From assembly GCA_023426545.1 (NCBI GenBank), contig JAFAAN010000156.1, positions 21,829 through 85,828 of the forward strand: a stretch of DNA of 64,000 nucleotides, given 5' to 3'. Below are positions 45,554 through 54,483 of the stretch, piece after piece. This stretch comes from Pseudomonadota bacterium (GTDB taxonomy: Bacteria; Myxococcota; Myxococcia; Myxococcales; Myxococcaceae). Made by a program: the position numbers and the translations under genes. Position 1 is the stretch's first letter; each line of letters opens with the position of its first letter. The notes beneath the pieces were generated by a model, which was not told the DNA's origin, did not search any database, and worked only from the letters and a program-made list of their open reading frames with translations.

Positions 45554-45683
45554 GCGGGGGCGGCCCAGGGCCGGATGCCCGCCTGCGTCAGTTCGAGGGC
45601 CCTGGCACCTCGCCGGGGCGGTGGAACCTGCGCTCTCCGGAAGGCATCCTGGCGCTCAAGCGTTCTCCTCGGGAGGGCGGAAC

Positions 45684-46517
45684 GTGAGAGAGGAGGCCTT
45701 CGGGGTGAGCGCGTCGCGAACGGAAAAGCAACTGGTCGAAGCAGCGCGTGCGGGCGATGCGCGGGCGCTGGAGGAGGTCCTCGCTCGCCATGAGAAGCAG
45801 GTGTACCGCTACGGCCTGCGCATGTGTGGCTCGGAGGAGGACGCCAAGGAGGTGCTCCAGGAGACGCTGATTGCGGCGTTCCGAGGCATTCATGCCTTCC
45901 GAGGCGACGCCGGGCTGTCCACCTGGCTCTTCCAGATTGCGCGGACGCACTGCTTCCGCCAGCGCCGTCGCCGGGTCGGGGCGCCGGAGACGTTCCAGCC
46001 CCTTGACGCCTCGACGGTGGCGCAGGTCGCCGCCGAGGACGCGGCGCCGGACATGGTTTCCCAGGCGCGGCAGATGGGGGAGGTCCTGCAAGCGGCCATC
46101 CTCGCGTTGCCGGAGGCCCAGCGTGAGGTGATCATCCTCCGGGACGTGGAGGGACTCACGGCCGAGGAGGCCGCGCAGGTGGTGGGCATCGAGGTCCGGG
46201 CCTTGAAGAGCCGGCTCCATCGCGCGCGGCTCCAGCTTCGAGAGCACCTCTCCACGCTGATGGGGGATCATTCCGAGGACTCGGCGGTCGGCTGCAACGC
46301 GCTGGCGCAGGAACTGTCGGCGTTCGCGGCGCGGGACGTGGACCAGGCCACGTGCGTGCGCCTGGAGGACCACCTGTCGCGCTGCCCGCGCTGTGCCGAG
46401 GCCTGCGATGCGCTCAAGCGCACGGTCTCCCTGTGCCGGCGGATTCCCGGCGATGAGGTCCCCGCTCCCGTGCGGTCGGCGGTGCGTCAGGCCCTGGCTC
46501 GCGCGCTGGCGGCGTGA
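45684..46517 (+). CDS. ECF sigma factor with fused zinc anti-sigma-like domain
   Basis: This 277-residue protein begins with a normal ECF sigma factor. Region 2 contains DAKEVLQETLIAAFRGIHAF and STWLFQIARTHC. Region 4 contains ALPEAQREVIILRDVEGL and VRALKSRLHRAR. The last ~75 residues form a zinc anti-sigma motif: Cys204, His230, Cys234, Cys237 (Hx3Cx2C, with a spaced upstream Cys). Such domains bind sigma factors and respond to redox or other stress. Here the sensor is part of the same chain. The GTG at 45684 follows GGGAGGGCGG. No separate anti-sigma gene is adjacent. Confidence 0.88.
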   Translation: MREEAFGVSASRTEKQLVEAARAGDARALEEVLARHEKQVYRYGLRMCGSEEDAKEVLQETLIAAFRGIHAFRGDAGLSTWLFQIARTHCFRQRRRRVGAPETFQPLDASTVAQVAAEDAAPDMVSQARQMGEVLQAAILALPEAQREVIILRDVEGLTAEEAAQVVGIEVRALKSRLHRARLQLREHLSTLMGDHSEDSAVGCNALAQELSAFAARDVDQATCVRLEDHLSRCPRCAEACDALKRTVSLCRRIPGDEVPAPVRSAVRQALARALAA

Positions 46518-46608
46518 CGCGTGAGGCACCTGGCGCACGGCCGCCACGCGCTGGGGTAGTGTCCGCGGGGATGAAGGCCGCGGACACCCGAAGGATGGAA
46601 CCCTGACG

Positions 46609-47457
46609 ATGCTCACCGAAGTGCAGGCGGGCCCCTACACCGTTCGCGGAATCTCCGTGGGTGGCGTCTACACGTCGCTCCAGGTTCCCGAGCTGGATGT
46701 GGTGCTCGACGTGGGGCTCCCCATCCGCTCCTTCTGCGGCTCCGACCGCATCTTCCTCAGTCATGCGCATCCGGACCATGCCAGCGGCCTGGGCTCGCTG
46801 CTGGGCGTCCGCAGGCTCATTGGCAAGGCGGCACCCCGGGTCTTCCTGCCCGCGGAGATCGAGGCGAACGTCCAGGAGGCGCTCGCGGTGCTGACGCGCC
46901 TACACCACACCTCGATGGAGGTGCACACCGTGCCGATGCGGCCGGGAGACGTCGAGCCGCTGGGGCAGGGCCTCTTCGTGCGTGCGTTCCGAACGCACCA
47001 TCCGGTGCCGTCGCTGGGCTACCAGTTCTTTCGCCGCGTCTCCAAGCTCCGTCCCGAGTTCCAGTCGCTCCCACAGCAGGACATCGCGCGGCGGAGACAG
47101 GCGGGGGAGGACCTCTTCGATGCCATCGAGCGGCTGGAGCTGGCCTATGCGACCGACACCGTGTCCCGCGTCCTGGAGACCGAGCCGAGCCTCTTCGACT
47201 CGCGCGTGCTGATTCTCGAGTGCACCTTCGTCGACGCCCGGCACACAGTGGAGGATGCGCAGGCGCGGGCCCATCTCCACCTGGACGAGCTCATCGCGCG
47301 GGCGGACCAGTTTCGAAACGAGGCGCTCGTCCTCATGCACTTCAGCCAGGCCGTCGCGCCGGAGACGGTCCATGCCACGCTTCGGGCGCGGCTCCCTCCC
47401 GCGCTGTCCGAGCGCGTCCGTGTCTTCGCGCCCGACACGGGCCGCTGGTTCGGCTGA
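46609..47457 (+). CDS. Metallo-beta-lactamase-fold hydrolase (RNase Z-like)
   Basis: This 282-residue protein has the metal motif SHAHPDH (His52, His54, Asp56, His57) and further His in THHPVPSLGY and MHFSQ. The overall pattern, with HxHxDH close to the start and a late SxxE region, resembles RNase Z and related phosphodiesterase-like hydrolases. The absence of the usual tRNA-binding arm makes the substrate unclear. It lies 91 bases after the ECF gene. Confidence 0.85.
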   Translation: MLTEVQAGPYTVRGISVGGVYTSLQVPELDVVLDVGLPIRSFCGSDRIFLSHAHPDHASGLGSLLGVRRLIGKAAPRVFLPAEIEANVQEALAVLTRLHHTSMEVHTVPMRPGDVEPLGQGLFVRAFRTHHPVPSLGYQFFRRVSKLRPEFQSLPQQDIARRRQAGEDLFDAIERLELAYATDTVSRVLETEPSLFDSRVLILECTFVDARHTVEDAQARAHLHLDELIARADQFRNEALVLMHFSQAVAPETVHATLRARLPPALSERVRVFAPDTGRWFG

Positions 47458-47548
47458 GCCCGGCAACGTGGAGAAGGCTTCGGCGGGCCCGCGATTGGAT
47501 TGCACGTGACTCACGACTCGCCACGCCGGTTTTGTTAAAGCGCGGTTC

Positions 47549-48706
47549 ATGAGCATGGCAAGGCCCAGACACGTCCTCGTCGCTGGAGCTGGAATTGGTG
47601 GGCTCACGCTGGCTTGCGCGCTGCGGCGCGCGGGCCACACCGTCACGGTGTTCGAGCGCTCCGAGACCTTGCGGTGGGTCGGCGCGGGCCTCACGGTCCA
47701 GATGAACGCGACGGCGGCCCTGCGCCGCATCGGCCTGTGTGACGAGGTCGCGCAGGCGGGGGCATGTCCCACGGACAGCGCTATCTTGAAGCCCTCGGGC
47801 TCGGCGCTCACGCGGCTTCCCGTGGCGCGGATTCAGGAGGAGCTGGGTCTGCCCCTGGTGTGTGTCCACCGGGCGCGGCTCCAGGCCGTGCTGCTGGCCC
47901 ATGCCGGGGAGGAGAACGTTCGTCTTGGGCACACCGTGACGGCCTTCCATGACGACGGACAGGGCGTGACGGTGCGGCTGTCTGACGGCACCACCGTGGC
48001 GGGAGACGTGTTGGTGGGGGCAGACGGGCTGCGCTCGGTGGTGCGCGGGGCCCTGCTGGGCGACGCGCCGCTGCGCTACTCGGGCTACACGAGCTGGCGG
48101 GGTGTCTGCCCGGACGTCCCGAGCGCGACGCCGGGCCTCATGTCGGAGACGTGGGGGGCAGGGGCTCGCTTCGGGGTGGTGCCCATCGGCTTCGGGCAGA
48201 CGTACTGGTTCGCCACGCAGAATGCTCCGGCCGGGGGGCAGGACGCTCCCGGCGAGGCGCGCGCCCGGTTGCAGTCCCTCTTCGCCGGTTGGCATGCGCC
48301 CATCGCGGACCTCATCGCAGTGACGGACGAGGCAAACATCATCCGCACGGACATCCATGACCGGCCTCCCGTGGATCGCTGGAGCCGGGGCCGGGTGGCG
48401 TTGCTGGGGGATGCCGCGCACCCGATGACACCGAACCTGGGGCAGGGTGGGTGTCAGGCCATCGAGGACGCCGTCGCGCTGGCGGAGTGCCTCACCGCGG
48501 AGGGCTCCGTGGAGTCTGCGCTGGCGGCCTATGAGGCGCGACGCAGGGAGCGGGCGAATGCGTTCGTCACCCGTTCCTGGAGCCTGGGCCGCGTGGCCCA
48601 GTGGGAGAACGCGGCGGCGCGATTCGCGCGGGATATGCTTTTCCAGCTCATGCCAGGCGGGCTCGCCGCCCGGCAGCTCCGGGACCTGGTTCGCGACGCC
48701 ACTTGA
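47549..48706 (+). CDS. FAD-dependent monooxygenase
   Basis: This 385-residue class A flavoprotein monooxygenase should hydroxylate an aromatic or polyketide-like substrate using NAD(P)H and oxygen. It has the FAD site VAGAGIGGLTLACAL at the N-terminus, the middle DG motif GADGLRSVVR and the GDAAHPMTPNLGQGG motif that binds the FAD ribose. It resembles salicylate/zeaxanthin-type enzymes. A T-rich stretch (TTTTGTTAAAG) just before the start may be the -10 region. No substrate-linked cluster surrounds it. Confidence 0.9.
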   Translation: MSMARPRHVLVAGAGIGGLTLACALRRAGHTVTVFERSETLRWVGAGLTVQMNATAALRRIGLCDEVAQAGACPTDSAILKPSGSALTRLPVARIQEELGLPLVCVHRARLQAVLLAHAGEENVRLGHTVTAFHDDGQGVTVRLSDGTTVAGDVLVGADGLRSVVRGALLGDAPLRYSGYTSWRGVCPDVPSATPGLMSETWGAGARFGVVPIGFGQTYWFATQNAPAGGQDAPGEARARLQSLFAGWHAPIADLIAVTDEANIIRTDIHDRPPVDRWSRGRVALLGDAAHPMTPNLGQGGCQAIEDAVALAECLTAEGSVESALAAYEARRRERANAFVTRSWSLGRVAQWENAAARFARDMLFQLMPGGLAARQLRDLVRDAT

Positions 48707-48709
48707 GCG

Positions 48710-48738
48710 GCGGGGGGCTTTGGAATCGGTGCCCCCGC
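48710..48738. terminator. Bidirectional hairpin between convergent genes
   Basis: GCGGGGG (48710-48716) and CCCCCGC (48732-48738) pair in the 38-base gap between the monooxygenase and DUF4139 genes. Confidence 0.6.
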
Positions 48739-48744
48739 ATCCGC

Positions 48745-50307
48745 TCAGAGCCCGGCCACCTTGGCCGCGCTCGTCACGACGTAGTCCATTGCCAGCTCCT
48801 GCTGTGAGCGCTGCGCCGCGGTCAGCTCGAAGCGGACGATGCCATCCTCGCTCACACGCGCCGGCGCGGGCCTCGTGCTCTCCCGAAGCAGCTGCACCTC
48901 CACCGACTCCACCTCGGAGACGGGAATCCGCTCCTCGATGGCCACGGGCATGGGCCGCGCGCCCATATTGGAGAGGAACAGCCGCACCTTGTGCGTCGTC
49001 ACCTTGCGCCCGGTGAGTCGGCTGGTCTCCCGGGTCTGGTCCTCCGTGCGCGCCACGCGCAGCGCGTCCTCGCTGCCGAAGCCCAGCTTCACGCGCTCGC
49101 CCTTGCCGGTGAAGCGCAGCTGCGCGCGCCCCACGTAGCCGCTGGTGCGCACCAGATTCACGGGCCCCGCGAGCAGCACCGTGGGGCCCACGTTGTCGAA
49201 GTGGGCGACCCGGTGCACCAGGGGCGACTGCTCGGGGCAGGCCACCAGCTCCGAGGTCGCTGGCGCGGTGAACTGGAAGAGCGGCACGCGATAGGGCTCT
49301 CCGTCCGGAGGCACCGTGGCCCGGTGTGGCGCAGCCACCGTCAAGGGCTCGCCTCCGTCGTCCATGCCGGGCAGGGCGTCGTCACGCCGGGCCGCACCGG
49401 GCTCTCCCGTGGTCTGGATGACCTCCTCGCGGATGGCCACCTCCACCACCTGCTTCTCGCGCTCCGTCTTGTCGCGGAGCCACAGCCGGTCCTCCTGGAG
49501 CCGGGGTGGCGTGGCGCCCAGGGTGGGGCGAGCGGTAGAGAAGGCCAGCTCCACGTCCTTCCATTCCTCCTCGGTGCGCTGCCACACGACGGCCTCGCAC
49601 TCCAGGGCCACGGCTTCGCCAGAGCCCACGCGGGACAGCGTGGCCCGGTACGACGGACGCCACGCCGCGCAGGGAACCAGGTAGGTGATGGACAGGGTCG
49701 CGGGGCCTCCCGTGGGATGCCCCACCTCCAACTCGGCCTGGACATCGAGCTTTGGCGGGGGCTCCGGCTCGGCGAAGGGCTGTGAGGCTCGGACTTCTTC
49801 GAGCTGCTTCCTCAGGGAAGCCGTCTGTCGGGCGTTGTCGTGGAGTGCCGCGTCGACGGACGCTTCCTCGCGTCGAAGCGCCTCCAACTGCTCACGCCAT
49901 GACTCCGGATGTGCCTGCCCCGCGCCGGACTGCTCGGAGACGGCGCGATAGACGTCCGCGCGCGCGGCCTCGAGCAGCCGTGCGCGCGTCGCCAGTCGCG
50001 CCGCGTCCGCCTCGAAGCGCCGGAGGTCCTGCTCCAGCTCGGCGGCGCGCCGGCTCACCTCCGTGCGGTGCTCGCGCTGGGCTTCGGCCGGGACGGGCCG
50101 GGCCGTTCGCCGGATGCGAGCCTGGGAGATGGTGCCGCCCGCCACCTTCGCCTGGAGCGAGCGGTCCACGGCGAGCGGGGACAGCCCTTGAATGAGCAGC
50201 CGCTGGGTGCCCACGGACAGAGGGACTTCACCGCGCCGCTCGACGAGCGCCCGGTCCTCCAGGACCGTGACCTTGACCACGGGCAGCGTGAATGGGGTGC
50301 CCATCAT
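48745..50307 (-). CDS. DUF4139 protein (MuiA-like), first copy
   Basis: This 520-residue protein belongs to the DUF4139/mucoidy-inhibitor A type. An N-terminal beta/coiled-coil part (DUF4140-like; VTVLEDRALVERRGEVPL, then the Glu/Arg coiled coil at ~85-190) precedes the DUF4139 beta domain (LSITYLVPCAAWRPSYRATL and PVAIEERIPVSE). The role is unknown. No signal peptide is evident, so it may act in the cytoplasm. The ATG at 50307 overlaps the stop of the larger paralogue next door, so both are made from one mRNA. A longer frame upstream lies inside that paralogue. Confidence 0.83.
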   Translation of the reverse strand: MMGTPFTLPVVKVTVLEDRALVERRGEVPLSVGTQRLLIQGLSPLAVDRSLQAKVAGGTISQARIRRTARPVPAEAQREHRTEVSRRAAELEQDLRRFEADAARLATRARLLEAARADVYRAVSEQSGAGQAHPESWREQLEALRREEASVDAALHDNARQTASLRKQLEEVRASQPFAEPEPPPKLDVQAELEVGHPTGGPATLSITYLVPCAAWRPSYRATLSRVGSGEAVALECEAVVWQRTEEEWKDVELAFSTARPTLGATPPRLQEDRLWLRDKTEREKQVVEVAIREEVIQTTGEPGAARRDDALPGMDDGGEPLTVAAPHRATVPPDGEPYRVPLFQFTAPATSELVACPEQSPLVHRVAHFDNVGPTVLLAGPVNLVRTSGYVGRAQLRFTGKGERVKLGFGSEDALRVARTEDQTRETSRLTGRKVTTHKVRLFLSNMGARPMPVAIEERIPVSEVESVEVQLLRESTRPAPARVSEDGIVRFELTAAQRSQQELAMDYVVTSAAKVAGL

Positions 50308-52502
50308 GTCCTCCGGTTGCCGCCCCCGAGCATCTTGTTGCCGGGAATCTTGACGGTCCATGTCGCCTTCAGCGTCTGCGCCTCACCGGGCTGGAGCACC
50401 ACGCGCCACGCGCGCTCGCCCTCGACCTTCAGCTCACCAGGCAATGGCGAGCGCTTCTGCCACAGCGGGGCCACCTCGACCTCCTCCACCTTGATGTCCT
50501 TCTCCGCGCTGGGTGGCACCGTGGGGACGCGCTCACACACCTCGACGAGGACGCGGTTGGACAAGCGGTTCGCCAGCTCCACCGAGACGTGGTGCGTGAG
50601 CATCGTCGAGCCGCCGAACATGCCGCCCGTGGCCTCGTCGAAGCGCGTGTTGCGCGCGACCTTGATGGACTCCTCCACGCCCAGCCCCAGCCGTTGGGTC
50701 GAGCCAGGGGCCATGGTGGGCAGCGGCGACGTCATCAGGAATTCGTTCTCCAGCGTGACGTCCACGGGGCCGGCCAGCAATGGATACGGGGTCCGGTTCT
50801 CCACGCGCACGGTGCGGAATGCGCGCGGCTCCACGGAGGGGACACAGACGTACTCGGCGGACAGCCCCACCGGCACGGACAGCACCGGCACGGTGTGCCA
50901 TGCCGAGTCGGCGGGCACGTCCACGCGCGCCTCGATGTCGAAGCGCGCATCGAAGTGCTGGGCAGAAGCGCGGGGCGGTTGCGACCACGCAGGGATGGGG
51001 ATTGCCCAGATGGAGGAGGTCTCCGTTTCGCTCACGGCGATGAGCGCGGTGAGGTCGACCTGCACGTGGATCGCCGCCAGGGCCCGCAGCTCCCGGGTGA
51101 CTTGAGCGGGGCGGGGGCGGAGCCGCCCGCGGGTTCCGGGCTCGTCGGCGGGGGAGAGCGCCAGCCGGTCGTAGTCCAGCAACGCGTCGGAAGGCTCGGG
51201 CTTCGCTCGGGCACGCTCCTCGGCGCCACCACCTCCACCTCCGAGCACGCCCCCCTCCACCTCGAGGTGCTCCTCGTCATCGAGGAAGGACGCCTCGGGC
51301 TCGTCCGCAAGCTCCATGGGCTTGGATGGCTTGCTGGCGCGAGGCATCATGGGCGGCCCTCCACGGGACCGGGTCTTCTCCATGAGCGGAGCCGCGGAGG
51401 AGGGCCGAGGCCGGGCCGCTCCACCCGGAGGCGGAGGCGGCGCGTACGCCGCGAAGGCCATGTCAGCCTCCGGCGCAGGGGCCTCCGCGAGCTCCTCGAT
51501 AGCGGAGCCGTCCCTCGCGAGCGGGGGCCCGCCGGTCGTCGCTGCGGTGGCGTCAAGGCCGGGAGCCGGCGCTGGCGTGCGCGTCGAGTCATAGCCCGCG
51601 AACAGCTCATCCAACCCAGGAGGGGGCTCGCGCCAACCCGAGCGCGCCGGGGGCGGCTGGTGCCGGCCGATGCGCAGGGCCTTCAACTCCGGCACCTCGG
51701 CGTTCCGGGCGAGGTCCGCGGTGGACACGGACAGCCTCACGCCCGTCCAGTCCTCACCCGTGCGCTGGAGCACGGAGGCCCGCATGCGCAGCGCCCCCTC
51801 TTCGAGCGTCCGGGGCAGGCGCAAGTCATACGTAGGGACCCAGCGTGCGCCCTGGACGGCGTATTCGAGCGCGAGCTGTGCGCCCTGGTCCGCGGGGAGG
51901 GGACCGGAGAGCGTCAGGACGACCGCGCGATAGACGCGGGCCCGCTGGCCGCGCACGGCGGAGGAGGCTTCCGCCACACGGCTGCGGCGCAGCGCGACCT
52001 CGGCCTCGGCGTCACGTTGCTGGCGCTCCAGGTCGAGCCGCCGCGCGTGGAGCGTGGCCAGCTCTGCGTCCATGAAGGACATGAGCGAGAGCATCGCCGC
52101 CACGGGGGCTTCCCGGGGCTCGTTCGCGTCCTTCTTCCGGGGCGGAAACCCGGGCGCCAGTCGCGACAGGTCCGCAAGCTCCCGCTCCAGCCGCGAAAGG
52201 CGCGCGCGGAGGTCGGCGAGGCGGCCCTGCGCCTCCTCCAGCGCGCGGTGCTCCGCGGGCACGTCGACCTCGGGCGGGAGCTGGACGTCATAGGTGGGGC
52301 GGAGGTCGCGCACGGTGAGCCCGGCGGGGCCGCGGAGCACGGACGCCCGGAGCGAGCCCGGCTGCAATGACAACGGCAGGCCGTTGAGCCGTATCTGCGC
52401 GGGGAGGCTTCCTCCAGCCGGTGGAATCACGGCGAGGCGCGTGCAGAGCGCCCCCGCCGCGTGGACGGTGACTGCATCGAGGTTGGATGAGACGACGAGC
52501 AT
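50304..52502 (-). CDS. DUF4139 protein (MuiA-like), large copy
   Basis: This 732-residue paralogue of the next gene has the same order: N-terminal DUF4140-like part, coiled coil (~85-185) and DUF4139 domain (LEYAVQGARWVPTYDLRL near 215). It differs by a disordered insert (~280-440) rich in Pro, Ala and acidic residues, including a poly-Gly run. DUF4139 resumes with EVCERVPTVPPSAEKDIKV near the C-terminus. The ATG at 52502 has GGGAGAGAAGGGG upstream. The pair probably forms a complex. The function is not known. Confidence 0.82.
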   Translation of the reverse strand: MLVVSSNLDAVTVHAAGALCTRLAVIPPAGGSLPAQIRLNGLPLSLQPGSLRASVLRGPAGLTVRDLRPTYDVQLPPEVDVPAEHRALEEAQGRLADLRARLSRLERELADLSRLAPGFPPRKKDANEPREAPVAAMLSLMSFMDAELATLHARRLDLERQQRDAEAEVALRRSRVAEASSAVRGQRARVYRAVVLTLSGPLPADQGAQLALEYAVQGARWVPTYDLRLPRTLEEGALRMRASVLQRTGEDWTGVRLSVSTADLARNAEVPELKALRIGRHQPPPARSGWREPPPGLDELFAGYDSTRTPAPAPGLDATAATTGGPPLARDGSAIEELAEAPAPEADMAFAAYAPPPPPGGAARPRPSSAAPLMEKTRSRGGPPMMPRASKPSKPMELADEPEASFLDDEEHLEVEGGVLGGGGGGAEERARAKPEPSDALLDYDRLALSPADEPGTRGRLRPRPAQVTRELRALAAIHVQVDLTALIAVSETETSSIWAIPIPAWSQPPRASAQHFDARFDIEARVDVPADSAWHTVPVLSVPVGLSAEYVCVPSVEPRAFRTVRVENRTPYPLLAGPVDVTLENEFLMTSPLPTMAPGSTQRLGLGVEESIKVARNTRFDEATGGMFGGSTMLTHHVSVELANRLSNRVLVEVCERVPTVPPSAEKDIKVEEVEVAPLWQKRSPLPGELKVEGERAWRVVLQPGEAQTLKATWTVKIPGNKMLGGGNRRT

Positions 52503-52658
52503 GCGCCCCTTCTCTCCCTGTGCGTGGGCGCTCACCGTAATCGATATGTTCGATTGAAATCAGTACCCCCCATCGCGAGGCCCCAACCCAGGGGGTCGGG
52601 ATGCCCTGAAGTCTGATTGACGCGCCGCGCTGGGCGCGCCCGCTCCCTGGCGACTGGC

Positions 52659-53207
52659 TCAGCTCTTCTCCGTACTGGCAACGGGGGGCGACTCCGGCCG
52701 GGGGCGTTTCAGCGGGCGGCCCATGCAGTCGCGGCCGGGCGCGGGCTCGCGGACGGAGCGCGGCTGGTACTCCCAATGCCACGGCTCCGAGCGCACCGTC
52801 CGCTTGAAGCCGAAGCGGCACGCGTTCGACACCAGCCACTCATACGTGGGCGTCTTGGCGCCGCCGATGACCAGGTCCACCGCGAGCCCGCGCTGGTGAT
52901 TGGAGCGGCCCGGCTTCGCGGCCTGGGGACCCTGGCCATTGCGGTAGCGCTCGTAGAGCCGCCGTTGCTTCGCGTGCGAGCGATAGCCGCTGCGGACCCA
53001 GAGGTAGATGTTCTTGGTGCGCGCCTCGGCCTTCATCTGCTGGTACGCGGCCGCGGCGTCATGTTGAAGCAGTTGCCCGTTCTTGAGACGGACGAGCCTC
53101 GCTCCCTTCGCCTCGGTCCGCCGGGGCCTCCCTTCATCGGCGAGGGCGTGGGGCGCGAAGAGCCACAGGAAGAGGAAGACACCCCAACGGAGCAGCGCGA
53201 GCGACAT
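52659..53207 (-). CDS. Exported M15-family D-Ala-D-Ala carboxypeptidase-like protein
   Basis: This 182-residue protein has a signal peptide (WGVFLFLWLFAPHALA) and an M15B/VanY-type domain. The pattern SGYRSHAKQRRLY, SNHQRGLAVDLV (zinc His and Asp) and EPWHWEY (zinc His) is complete. It should cut the terminal D-Ala from peptidoglycan peptides or a similar bond. The ATG at 53207 fits the signal. It ends a leftward group of small genes; its start is 85 bases after the next gene. Confidence 0.88.
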   Translation of the reverse strand: MSLALLRWGVFLFLWLFAPHALADEGRPRRTEAKGARLVRLKNGQLLQHDAAAAYQQMKAEARTKNIYLWVRSGYRSHAKQRRLYERYRNGQGPQAAKPGRSNHQRGLAVDLVIGGAKTPTYEWLVSNACRFGFKRTVRSEPWHWEYQPRSVREPAPGRDCMGRPLKRPRPESPPVASTEKS

Positions 53208-53291
53208 GTCTGGACGCCGGCCGAATGGCCGGAACCGGAACTTTCGCGCGTCCGCTCCGGGAGGCAAGCAGACGGGGGGGCAGGCGCCTGT

Positions 53292-53696
53292 TCAGAAAAG
53301 ACGCAGTTGTGCGTCCGCGGGCTTCGCCGCGCGAGGGGGCAGGGGCTGGAAGCCGTGCGCGCGTGCCCACTCCTCCGCGGGGCCCGTCCAGTGGTGGCTG
53401 TCCATGTGGACGTGGCCATGGTCATCGAACGTGACGCCTTCGGCCTCCAGCGCCTCGCGCTGTCCGAAGCCCGAGGTGCTGATGCCACCGGTCCGGTTGA
53501 TGACGCGCTGCCACGGGACGCGGTCCGCGCGAGCACCCAGCGCCCCCAGCGCATGGCCCACGACGCGGGCATCACAACCCTCACCGACGATGGTGGCGAT
53601 GTCCCCATAGGTGGCCACCTGGCCGTGCGGCACCTGACAGGTGACGGTGTAGATGCGCTCGTAATAGTCGCGCTCGTCGCGGGTGGGCGTGGACAT
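53292..53696 (-). CDS. Alkyltransferase-like protein (ATL)
   Basis: This 134-residue protein matches the DNA-binding domain of O6-methylguanine-DNA methyltransferases (VPHGQVATYGDIA; VVGHALGA). The acceptor Cys of PCHRV is replaced by Trp62 in PWQRVINR. ATL proteins with this change bind O6-alkylguanine and direct it to nucleotide-excision repair instead of removing the alkyl group. The ATG at 53696 has GGAG upstream; a longer GTG start overlapping the FHA gene (53768) is possible. It is close to recG and the FHA gene, but no repair operon is clear. Confidence 0.9.
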   Translation of the reverse strand: MSTPTRDERDYYERIYTVTCQVPHGQVATYGDIATIVGEGCDARVVGHALGALGARADRVPWQRVINRTGGISTSGFGQREALEAEGVTFDDHGHVHMDSHHWTGPAEEWARAHGFQPLPPRAAKPADAQLRLF

Positions 53697-53764
53697 GGTG
53701 TGCTCCAAAGGTGAGGACATGTTGCTGGGCCAGCAAGCCGGCCGGGCCCATCCGCCGTGACGCC

Positions 53765-54295
53765 TCACCCGCTGCGCGAGCCCAGCCCGGTGGCTTCACC
53801 GACGCGCAGGCGCTCGTGCAGGGTGCTGGTGAGCAGGTACCAGAACTGCACGTTGCCCACGCTCAGGATGTCCCCGTCGCGCAGCACCGCTTCACGGCCA
53901 CCCAGGGAGTGGGCGTTGAGGAAGGTGCCGTTCGTGGAGCCCAGGTCCTGGACCGTGCAGCGCTGCTCGGCCTCGTTCCAGCGCAGCTCCGCGTGCATCT
54001 TGGACACCGACGCGTCATCGACCACGAGGTCGCAGTCCATGCGGCGGCCGATACGCAGCCGGTCGGTGGCGTTCAGGGGCGGGAGCGTTGCCACGCGCAG
54101 GTGCTCGAACTCGAACAGCAGGGTGAGCATGCCCTGCTCGATCTCCGCGGGCGTCGCCATGCGGGTGGGCGCGAGCACCGCGGCCGAGGCCTCGGAGGGG
54201 GGGCGCTGGATGAGCGCGAAGGGCCCCAGCTGACGCTGGAAGGCACTGGAGGGCAGGGCGGCGCCGAGCGCGCGCAGTTCCTGGACGGACAGCAC
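53765..54295 (-). CDS. FHA domain protein
   Basis: This 176-residue protein has an N-terminal helical part (~1-65) and an FHA domain (~75-150). The domain has RIGRRMDCDLVV, SVSKMHAELRW and DLGSTNGTFLNA, all key residues for phospho-threonine binding. It could report signals of Ser/Thr kinases, which are abundant in myxobacteria. The start is a GTG at 54295. Its stop overlaps a possible GTG start of the next gene. Confidence 0.85.
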   Translation of the reverse strand: MLSVQELRALGAALPSSAFQRQLGPFALIQRPPSEASAAVLAPTRMATPAEIEQGMLTLLFEFEHLRVATLPPLNATDRLRIGRRMDCDLVVDDASVSKMHAELRWNEAEQRCTVQDLGSTNGTFLNAHSLGGREAVLRDGDILSVGNVQFWYLLTSTLHERLRVGEATGLGSRSG

Positions 54296-54360
54296 GGGGG
54301 CAGACTAGCGGGTCACCCGGCGCGCGCCCAGTGCATCTCCCGTTCCGTGTACGGGTTTCA

Positions 54361-54390
54361 TTGACCAATTTGTCAGGGCGTCCCTACACT
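54361..54390 (+). promoter_or_regulatory. Sigma-70 promoter of greA
   Basis: TTGACC (54361-54366), 18 bases, then TACACT (54385-54390). The leader to the ATG is about 85 bases. Confidence 0.55.
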
Positions 54391-54483
54391 GGGCTTTTGG
54401 TCGGTCATGGGGGGGCGGGCTCCGCGAGGAGCACGTGCCCCCAACGTCTTTTGAACCTGGGAGTGGTGGAAGGAGCTGTGTCG

